Shown one piece after another: positions 1 to 5,344 of a DNA stretch of 7,411 nt; the first letter of the stretch is position 1; each line of letters opens with the position of its first letter. The notes beneath the pieces were generated by a model. The model did not search any database, was not told the origin of the DNA, and was given only the letters and a program-made list of their open reading frames with translations. The stretch spans positions 1 through 7,411 of the forward strand of contig NZ_SJDU01000084.1 in assembly GCF_005518285.1 (NCBI RefSeq), written 5' to 3'. The DNA comes from Brachyspira catarrhinii. Its GTDB lineage: Bacteria > Spirochaetota > Brachyspiria > Brachyspirales > Brachyspiraceae. Both the position numbers and the translations under genes were made by a program.

Positions 1-70
1 TACGGCTTTTACGAGGTTTTAAATATTTTCATAATAATTCTATATTAATTTATTATTACATATTATAAAT

Positions 71-97
71 TTGATTTATTTCTAATAATATTATAAT
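71..97 (+). promoter_or_regulatory. Candidate housekeeping promoter for the RsbW-like/Nudix-kinase pair
   Basis: TTGATT at 71-76 and TATAAT at 92-97 are separated by 15 bases; shifting the -10 to TAATAT at 94-99 gives 17. Transcription would start near 105 and leave a leader of about 36 bases before the ATG at 141. The region is almost pure A/T, so such hexamers arise by chance. The placement just before the first gene is the main support. Confidence 0.35.
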
Positions 98-140
98 ATA
101 TAAATAATAGGCAAGTTTAATTGATTAATGAGCTTTTAAT

Positions 141-617
141 ATGATAAAAAAATATATTCTAAAAAACAGTATTGGAGAAGTAGCGGGACTTATAAAAGAT
201 ATATGCGGCGAAATATCGGGGTTTATAGACGAAGCAAATGTAAATTTATTTGCGGCGGCTTTATACGAAGTGGCTATAAACGCGATAGAGCATGGAAATT
301 TGGGAATATCCTACGAAACTAAAAAAGAATGGATTGAAAAAAATATATACCATGAAAAATTAGCCGAACTTTTAAAAACCGAAGCGGCGAAAAATACTTT
401 TGTGGAAATTTCTTTGGAAATAGAAAACGGTTATATAACTTTAATCGTCCGAGACGAAGGAGAAGGCTTCAAACCTCAAAAAGCGATTGAAAAAATAAAG
501 CAAGAGGATTTCATGAGAAACAGCGGAAGAGGAATGATGATGATGAAATCATACTTCGATGAAATAAAATATAACGAAACGGGAAATTCTATAACTCTAT
601 TAAAAAAGATTAAATGA
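141..617 (+). CDS. RsbW-type anti-sigma/serine kinase ATPase (HATPase_c_2)
   Basis: This is a 158-residue single-domain protein with the Bergerat ATP-binding fold of the RsbW/SpoIIAB type. The N-box lies at residues 39-53 (E43, N47, then EHGN at 50-53), the G1 box DEGEGF at 105-110 and the G2 box GRG at 129-131. The stretch after the N-box (LGISYE, then a charged helix to about residue 83) is typical of the longer RsbW-like ATPases that accompany PP2C/SpoIIE phosphatases and STAS proteins. Members of this family phosphorylate a STAS anti-anti-sigma protein on Ser/Thr or bind a sigma factor. No STAS protein, phosphatase or sigma-B-type factor is visible in the window, so the partner is unknown. 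There is no membrane segment; the protein is cytoplasmic. The ATG at 141 has only a weak ribosome site. The stop codon overlaps an ATG (ATGA, 614-617) leading towards the next gene, so the two are probably co-transcribed. Confidence 0.85.
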   Translation: MIKKYILKNSIGEVAGLIKDICGEISGFIDEANVNLFAAALYEVAINAIEHGNLGISYETKKEWIEKNIYHEKLAELLKTEAAKNTFVEISLEIENGYITLIVRDEGEGFKPQKAIEKIKQEDFMRNSGRGMMMMKSYFDEIKYNETGNSITLLKKIK

Positions 618-648
618 AAACGAAAAATTGGGATTGCGATTTGATAAT

Positions 649-2211
649 ATGAGCGGCGCTAAAAAAAAGAATATAAAAAAAGTAAAAGATACAAAATTTT
701 TTCATAAATCTCCGCCTGTGGAACTCAATACGGGCTTTGTCAATTTGGAGAGATTTATAGCGATAAACGAATACGATGACGGCACTTTTTCAAAAGAATA
801 TAATTGCGATATTATAAACCGAAGAGGACGAGACGCCGTTATAATAGTTCCATACGCTTATATAGAAAATCAGCTTCATGTTTTAATGATAACTAACTTT
901 CGCCCCGTAGTTTATTATAGAGAAAAAGTAATGACAAATAAAAGAGCGGAAGATATAGACGAGAATATAATAAACTTTTTGGAATTTCCCGCTGGAATGC
1001 TCGAAGAAGACGAAATGAACGCAAAAGACGAACATTTGGGGATAAAAAAATGCGCTCAAAGAGAATTGGAAGAAGAAACGGGCTACAGCGTGCCTTTAAA
1101 AAATATTGCCGTTTTGGGACATAGATATTATAGTTCTTCTGGAATAATTACGGAAAGAATAAATATTGCCACTTGCGATATAACGGGAATAGAGCCTAAA
1201 AAAAAGCCAAAAACTGACGGCTCCGTTATGGAAGAAACTATAGAACATTTTTTTGTGCAGTTTAACGAGGCTATGAATTGGCGCAAAGAAGGAATAATAA
1301 AAAACGCGGGAACGGAAATCGGACTAAACAGATTATATTTTTCGATTCTTTACGAAAGGCAAAAAAAACATAATTTAATTTTGCAAAGAAGATTGAAATC
1401 GCTTTTAAACGAAATTAATTCATTAAAGAAAAACGCGGAATACTATAATAAACTCATAAGAGAATTTAAAGCTACGGTGACGCATGAATTGAGGCATCCT
1501 TTTACCGAAATAATGGGTTATATAAATTTGCTTAAAAAGAAAAATTTGAACGAAGAGAAAAAAGAAGAAGCGCTTAATGTAATTTCAAAAAGCATAAAAA
1601 AACTTTACGAAACGAATAATAATTTAATACAAATTTCAATCAAAGATGACGAGGTTTCAAAATATTTATCCGAATTCAATATCGAAGAAGAATTGAATTT
1701 GATAGTCGAAGGTTATAAATCGATTTATCCGAAAGAAATTGACGCAAAAGTGGAAGTTGAAAAAAATTGCGTTATTTTAATCGGTTATATAGAAAGATTT
1801 AAACTCATAATGGAAGGAATAATATCGAACGCGTTTAAATTTACCAAAGCTGGAAGCGTCCATATTCATGTGAGAATTCCCGATTTGATAGAAAAAAAGA
1901 ATTTGGATTTTTCGCCCGATTTATTTAATTATCATTCGATGAAAAATATAATTCCAAACGAAATAGAAATAACGGTAAAAGATACGGGAAAAGGAATCAA
2001 ACCGAAACAATTAAAAAAAATATTCATTCCGTTTTATCAAGGCGATTCGAGATTTGAAAGAGAATACGGAGGAATAGGAATCGGACTTTCTGTCGTTAAA
2101 GATTTGCTCGACACGATGCAAGGCTCGATAACCATTGACAGTTCCGAAGGCGCGGGAACTATAGTAAAATTGAGAATACCTTTTGGAATTCCAAGCAAAA
2201 CTAAAAATTAA
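649..2211 (+). CDS. Nudix hydrolase-histidine kinase fusion protein
   Basis: This is a 520-residue soluble protein with two enzymatic modules. Residues about 58-235 form a Nudix domain of the ADP-ribose/NDP-sugar pyrophosphatase style: EFPAG at 112-116, E122, then the catalytic RELEEETG at 138-145. The spacing from E122 to REL is 15 residues instead of the usual 7, so the Nudix box carries an insert of about 8. A charged helical linker, probably coiled coil, covers about 236-278. The kinase core follows: H-box THELRHP with the phospho-acceptor H279, N-box around N394 (SNAFKFT), G1 box DTGKGI at 445-450, F-box at 458-464 and G2 box GGIGIGLS at 474-481. About 25 extra residues lie between the N- and G1-boxes. 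No transmembrane segment or receiver domain is present. By family, the kinase would autophosphorylate on H279 and pass phosphate to a response regulator not seen here; I infer that the Nudix domain senses or cleaves a nucleotide diphosphate ligand. The start is uncertain: a TTG at 628 would add seven residues, and neither start has a clear ribosome site. The stop overlaps that of the convergent anti-sigma gene. Confidence 0.85.
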   Translation: MSGAKKKNIKKVKDTKFFHKSPPVELNTGFVNLERFIAINEYDDGTFSKEYNCDIINRRGRDAVIIVPYAYIENQLHVLMITNFRPVVYYREKVMTNKRAEDIDENIINFLEFPAGMLEEDEMNAKDEHLGIKKCAQRELEEETGYSVPLKNIAVLGHRYYSSSGIITERINIATCDITGIEPKKKPKTDGSVMEETIEHFFVQFNEAMNWRKEGIIKNAGTEIGLNRLYFSILYERQKKHNLILQRRLKSLLNEINSLKKNAEYYNKLIREFKATVTHELRHPFTEIMGYINLLKKKNLNEEKKEEALNVISKSIKKLYETNNNLIQISIKDDEVSKYLSEFNIEEELNLIVEGYKSIYPKEIDAKVEVEKNCVILIGYIERFKLIMEGIISNAFKFTKAGSVHIHVRIPDLIEKKNLDFSPDLFNYHSMKNIIPNEIEITVKDTGKGIKPKQLKKIFIPFYQGDSRFEREYGGIGIGLSVVKDLLDTMQGSITIDSSEGAGTIVKLRIPFGIPSKTKN

Positions 2212-2672
2212 TCTTGTCCGACATAATACATATAAGAAGACAATATAATCATTTCATCGTTATTGGTTAATTCCTCTTCCTCGTTAAAATATGTCGAAAG
2301 CGGAATATAATCGCCGTATCCGTTTCTATCAAAATCTTCCGAAATATATTGAGCGTCAATATTATTTGAAACTATCAATTCGTTATTGTTGGAATTATTG
2401 TTTAATATTACCGCGACTCCGACAAATATTAAAAGCGCCGCCGCCATCGAAATAATATAAGGATAAATTCTGCGTTTAGCTTTTTCAATCTTTATAGATT
2501 TATTTCCCGTTAATATTGAAGAAATTGAATCAATATCGCTCATAAATTTTTTACAAGATTCGCAAGTCTCCAAATGTTTATTCATTTCAAGTATTTCGTT
2601 ATAGTTTAAATCTTTGTCTTTATATCTGCTTATAAGCATTTCATAATGTTCATGGTTTTTTATGAATTTCAT
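2208..2672 (-). CDS. Zinc-finger (ZAS/zf-HC2) single-pass membrane anti-sigma factor
   Basis: This 154-residue protein has the layout of a membrane anti-sigma factor. The N-terminal cytoplasmic domain carries H33-x3-C37-x2-C40, the core of the zf-HC2 zinc motif. The position usually held by a first Cys ahead of the LLSxY-like segment is here a His (H7, within NHEHYEMLISRY). A basic stretch (KAKRR, 64-68) precedes one hydrophobic segment at about 70-90, so the N-terminus should face the cytoplasm. The outer domain of about 64 residues is rich in Asn and acidic residues and contains DFDRNGYGD (113-121), which resembles the DxDxDGxxD calcium loop of FG-GAP or dockerin proteins. The start codon overlaps the stop of the sigma gene (ATGA), the usual sign of coupled synthesis of a sigma and its inhibitor. 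I infer that it sequesters the upstream sigma factor and may be released by regulated proteolysis. The stop shares TTAA with the convergent Nudix-kinase gene. Confidence 0.88.
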   Translation of the reverse strand: MKFIKNHEHYEMLISRYKDKDLNYNEILEMNKHLETCESCKKFMSDIDSISSILTGNKSIKIEKAKRRIYPYIISMAAALLIFVGVAVILNNNSNNNELIVSNNIDAQYISEDFDRNGYGDYIPLSTYFNEEEELTNNDEMIILSSYMYYVGQD

Positions 2673-3217
2673 AAACTTACCCCCATTTTTTTCATTATAG
2701 ATAGAAGTTTTTTTCTCGCTCTAAAAATTCTCGTTCTAATAGTATTTACTGGCAAACCTAATTTTTGAGAAATTTCCTCGTAAGAATAATTTTCATATTC
2801 TGACATTATAAGAGGAATACGAAAACTATCTTCCAATTTTGCCAAAGATTCCGCCAATATAATTTTATTTATGCTCTCATCGTTTCCCGATTCCTGCATT
2901 TCGACATTTCTATATTCTTTAAGTCGATACCTTTTTTCTCGCTCTTTTTTTCTTATATAATCTACGGCTCTGTTAAACGAAACTCTATAAAGCCAAGTAT
3001 AGATTTTTGACCTGCCTTCAAAACTGTCTCTCTTTAAGTAAAATCTGACGAAAACATCCTGCACTATTTCTTCCGCCTCGTCATAATTTGAAATAATAGA
3101 ATTAACCAAATTAATCAAAGGCTTTTTATAAGTAGCCATAAGTTCTTTATACGCTTCTTCGTTGGACGATTTAAAAGCGTCTATATCGTCTTCAAAAGTC
3201 ATTTCCGCACCGTTCAT
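2669..3217 (-). CDS. ECF-family RNA polymerase sigma factor (RpoE-like)
   Basis: This 182-residue protein has the two-domain plan of group 4 (ECF) sigma factors. Region 2 spans about 24-92, including DEAEEIVQDVFVRFY (46-60), which contacts core polymerase, and the WLYRVSFNRAVDYIRKK segment (75-91), which reads the -10. A charged linker (92-120) leads to region 4 at about 125-175, with a helix-turn-helix (YEEISQKLGLPVNTIRTRIFRARKKL, within 146-171) that reads the -35. Region 3 and region 1.1 are absent, as expected. The ATG at 3217 is chosen because AAGAGGGA lies 5 bases ahead; a second in-frame ATG at 3202 lacks such a site. The gene follows the Spy/CnrX-like gene after 36 bases and overlaps the anti-sigma gene by 4, so all three should form one operon. 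An ECF-type promoter upstream of the operon suggests that it transcribes its own genes. The regulon cannot be determined from this window. Confidence 0.93.
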   Translation of the reverse strand: MNGAEMTFEDDIDAFKSSNEEAYKELMATYKKPLINLVNSIISNYDEAEEIVQDVFVRFYLKRDSFEGRSKIYTWLYRVSFNRAVDYIRKKEREKRYRLKEYRNVEMQESGNDESINKIILAESLAKLEDSFRIPLIMSEYENYSYEEISQKLGLPVNTIRTRIFRARKKLLSIMKKMGVSL

Positions 3218-3222
3218 AATTA

Positions 3223-3230
3223 TCCCTCTT
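3223..3230 (-). promoter_or_regulatory. Ribosome binding site of the ECF sigma gene
   Basis: On the minus strand AAGAGGGA lies 5 bases before the ATG at 3217. It is a strong purine-rich site in a window where most starts have weak ones, and it fixes the sigma start at 3217 rather than at the internal ATG at 3202. Confidence 0.6.
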
Positions 3231-3253
3231 TCGATAAACTCGATAAAGATAAA

Positions 3254-3694
3254 TTACATTTTCCTATATTTATTTAATAAAACTTTCTGTTCTGGAGTAA
3301 GAATTCCTATTATATCCAAATCTCTAAATATAATCAAGCAGTCCCTTTTCGCTTCGATTTCTTTCTTCCTATTTATCAAATCTCTTAATATATTTCTATC
3401 GGGATTATCTTTCATAAGCTCGGTTTTCATATTATAATCTATTTTTTCAATTTCTTCTCTAATTGGTTGCTCTTCGTTTATCGATTTCATGGCGATTTCA
3501 TATATTTGATTCGTTTGTTCGGACGAAAGAGTTATTCCCGCTTTTCTGAAAAACTGAAACGGGTCCGGTCCCAATTTCTTATTTTCATGCTTTTTTCCAT
3601 GCCCAGCTGGAGGAGGCGGCTGTCCGTAAACCGATAAAAATGTCGCTAAAAATATTGTCAATATAGCAAAAATATAAAATCTTTTTTTTGTCAT
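3254..3694 (-). CDS. Secreted Spy/CpxP/CnrX-like periplasmic protein
   Basis: The protein is about 146 residues from the ATG at 3694; an in-frame ATG at 3709 would add five. The shorter form is preferred because it begins MTKKRFYIFAIL, a clean signal peptide (basic start, hydrophobic core about 6-20, likely cleavage after VYG at about residue 24). The mature part opens with a Pro-rich and His-containing stretch (GQPPPPAGHGKKH) and is otherwise helical and charged. It has two LTxxQ-like motifs, LSSEQ at 56-60 and LTPEQ at 132-136, the marks of the Spy/CpxP chaperones and the related CnrX/ZraP metal-binding proteins. Its place at the head of a sigma/anti-sigma operon resembles cnrYXH of Cupriavidus, where the periplasmic CnrX is the metal sensor. 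The His pair H32-x3-H36 recalls the H42/H46 ligands of CnrX, but the second His/Met ligand pair of CnrX is missing, so metal sensing is only a possibility. A folding chaperone induced by envelope stress is equally plausible. Confidence 0.75.
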   Translation of the reverse strand: MTKKRFYIFAILTIFLATFLSVYGQPPPPAGHGKKHENKKLGPDPFQFFRKAGITLSSEQTNQIYEIAMKSINEEQPIREEIEKIDYNMKTELMKDNPDRNILRDLINRKKEIEAKRDCLIIFRDLDIIGILTPEQKVLLNKYRKM

Positions 3695-3726
3695 AATTAA
3701 TCCGTCCATTACTTCGTTTTTATTAT

Positions 3727-3755
3727 ATTATATTGTTTTATTATTTTTTATTCAA
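3727..3755 (-). promoter_or_regulatory. Candidate housekeeping promoter of the sigma operon
   Basis: On the minus strand TTGAAT (3755-3750) and TATAAT (3732-3727) are separated by exactly 17 bases, a near-consensus sigma-70-type promoter. Transcription would start near 3720, about 26 bases before the ATG at 3694, which fits that start better than the ATG at 3709. It lies just downstream of the ECF-type promoter. The A/T richness of the region raises the chance of a false match. Confidence 0.5.
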
Positions 3756-3762
3756 TTATTTA

Positions 3763-3788
3763 GACGAAATTAAAATAAAAAAGTTCCC
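3763..3788 (-). promoter_or_regulatory. ECF-type (-35 GGAACTT, -10 CGTC) promoter of the sigma operon
   Basis: On the minus strand GGGAACTT (3788-3781) is followed by CGTC (3766-3763). The spacing is GGAAC-N16-CGTC, the classical arrangement of ECF sigma promoters, and the -10 continues as TCTAA. It lies about 70 bases before the operon's first start codon. I found no other GGAAC with a properly spaced CGTC in the window when reading by eye. The G/C-containing elements stand out in an otherwise nearly pure A/T spacer. The inferred role is positive autoregulation by the sigma factor encoded in the operon. Confidence 0.62.
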
Positions 3789-3821
3789 GCTTTTATTATA
3801 TTTTTTAGGTAAATTCGACTA

Positions 3822-3850
3822 TTGAAATAAATTTATTTTAAGTATATCTT
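3822..3850 (+). promoter_or_regulatory. Weak candidate promoter for rseP
   Basis: TTGAAA (3822-3827) and TATCTT (3845-3850) are 17 bases apart and would give a leader of about 68 bases before the ATG at 3925. The -10 is poor. No ECF-type -35 (GGAAC) occurs on this strand between the divergent genes, so rseP does not appear to belong to the sigma factor's own regulon from this promoter region. Confidence 0.25.
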
Positions 3851-3912
3851 TTATCAAATTTAATTTGAATTATAAATCTAAAAATTTAAGAATAGTTAAT
3901 ATATTTTATTTT

Positions 3913-3917
3913 GGAGG
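3913..3917 (+). promoter_or_regulatory. rseP: Ribosome binding site that sets the rseP start
   Basis: GGAGG lies 7 bases before the ATG at 3925. It rules out the upstream in-frame TTG at 3865, which has no ribosome site and would put 20 residues ahead of the first membrane helix. Confidence 0.75.
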
Positions 3918-3924
3918 TTCTATT

Positions 3925-5322
3925 ATGAGTTGGATTTTAGGAATCATACTTCTTAGCGTATTGGTGTTCGTTCATGAAATGGGACATTTGCTCGCGGGGC
4001 TTGCGGTTGGAATCAAGGCGGAAGCTTTTTCGATAGGTTTCGGTCCTATAATATTTAGAAGAAAAATTAAAGATATAGATTTTAGATTGTCGATTATTCC
4101 TTTTGGAGGATATTGTAAATTTAAAGGAGAAATTCCAGAAGAAATTGAAGAAGACAATGGAGAGATAAAAAAATATAAAGAACTCGAAGATGATGATTTT
4201 TTGAATATATCTCCTTTAAGAAGAATAATAATTTATTTTGCAGGACCGTTTTTCAATTATCTATTCGCTTTCATACTTCTTATAATATTGGTTTCGATTC
4301 CTTCGACTGTAGAATTATATTCTCCTACCGTTTCGGTTTTTAGAGACGGAAAATATATGCATACAAAACAAGGAATAACTTTGGCTTACGAATACGGAAT
4401 AGAAAGCGGAGACACAATTACGGCAATAAACGGAATCAAAACAGAATCCGATAACGATATTTTGAAAACTATAAACGAAGAGACGATTCAAAAAGGCGCA
4501 AGCGAAATAATATTTACTTTAGACAGAAACGGAGAGAGCGTAAATATAGCGATTCCATCTGTGGAAATTTTGAAAGCTTTAAGCGGAGAGAGAGCTTTGG
4601 GATTATATTTCGGAGACAATCTTATAATAAAAAATATAGTTTCTGGTTCGGCTGCGGAAGAAGCAGAATTAAAAATAGGAGATAAAATAATCGTGATAAA
4701 CGGAATTTCGGCAAATAATATAGCGGATTTTCGTCCAATCGTTATGGATAATTATTCGCAAAAAATCAATATTACTATAATAAGAAACGGAGAGGAGATA
4801 ATAAGAGAGGCGATTCCAAAACCCGTTAATTCAAAAACAATCGGAACTTACGGAAGTTTGGGAGTTGAATTTGAAAGCGTCCCAATGAAAATTGAAAAAG
4901 TCGATGGAGTTTCTTTTCCAAAATCTATTTTAGAAGCGTTTAAAGAGAGCGGATATTATATTTCTTCTTATATAAACGGTTTGAAATTGCTTTTTACGGG
5001 AAAATTATCTTTAAGAGAAAATTTGGGCGGTCCCGTGAGAATAATTCAAATTTCTTCGCAAGTGATTTCCGTTAGCGCCGAATACAGATTAAAAACTATT
5101 CTTTCGTTTACGGCGACTATAAGCCTTATATTATTTTTAATGAATCTTCTTCCTCTTCCAGTCGTGGACGGAGGAATGATAATATTTTCTTTTATTGAAC
5201 TTATAATGAGAAAACCTCTCGATAGAAAAGTATTGATTAAAATACAGACTATTGGAGCGGCGTTTTTAATAACTTTGGCTATATTCATAACGATAAACGA
5301 TATAACGCAATTATTTAAATAG
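3925..5322 (+). CDS. rseP: RseP/RasP site-2 intramembrane zinc metalloprotease
   Basis: This 465-residue inner-membrane protease cuts substrates inside the membrane, classically anti-sigma factors already trimmed outside, and leftover signal peptides. The first membrane helix carries the zinc site H17-E18-M-G-H21. GFGP (38-41) and GGYCKF (61-66) match the membrane-associated beta region of the family. A second helix follows at about 103-125, then two PDZ domains at about 130-215 and 228-300. The conserved LGGP (367-370) precedes a helix at about 390-408, which ends in the second active-site motif NLLPLPVVDGG (407-417, third zinc ligand D415). A final helix lies near 440-458. Length and motif order are normal for the family and every catalytic residue is present. 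The gene is transcribed away from the ECF sigma/anti-sigma operon and stands apart from the dxr/cdsA genes it often accompanies, at least within the window. The neighbouring anti-sigma is an attractive substrate, by inference. Confidence 0.95.
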   Translation: MSWILGIILLSVLVFVHEMGHLLAGLAVGIKAEAFSIGFGPIIFRRKIKDIDFRLSIIPFGGYCKFKGEIPEEIEEDNGEIKKYKELEDDDFLNISPLRRIIIYFAGPFFNYLFAFILLIILVSIPSTVELYSPTVSVFRDGKYMHTKQGITLAYEYGIESGDTITAINGIKTESDNDILKTINEETIQKGASEIIFTLDRNGESVNIAIPSVEILKALSGERALGLYFGDNLIIKNIVSGSAAEEAELKIGDKIIVINGISANNIADFRPIVMDNYSQKINITIIRNGEEIIREAIPKPVNSKTIGTYGSLGVEFESVPMKIEKVDGVSFPKSILEAFKESGYYISSYINGLKLLFTGKLSLRENLGGPVRIIQISSQVISVSAEYRLKTILSFTATISLILFLMNLLPLPVVDGGMIIFSFIELIMRKPLDRKVLIKIQTIGAAFLITLAIFITINDITQLFK

Positions 5323-5344
5323 ATTGATTGTTAAGAATTAAATA

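Noticed and set aside
1..48. Possible tail of an upstream plus-strand gene: one frame ends in TAFTRF with a stop at 20-22, another runs to a stop at 46-48.
   Set aside because: Too short to identify a family or even choose the frame. It may be the end of a preceding gene, but nothing supports a specific call.
2183..2194. Perfect 12-base palindrome TTGGAATTCCAA near the end of the Nudix-kinase gene.
   Set aside because: It lies inside coding sequence, leaves no proper loop for a hairpin and has no following T-run, so it is not a convincing terminator or operator.
3162..3437. Plus-strand open frame opposite the sigma and Spy-like genes.
   Set aside because: It is Ser/Ile/Phe-rich and antisense to two well-supported genes, so it is a composition shadow.
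3865..3924. Upstream TTG extension of rseP.
   Set aside because: The GGAGG at 3913-3917 and the membrane helix beginning right after the ATG at 3925 make the shorter form clearly better.
5046..5288. Minus-strand open frame inside rseP, and a similar one at 3972-4157.
   Set aside because: Both are antisense to conserved membrane-protease motifs and have no recognisable domain.
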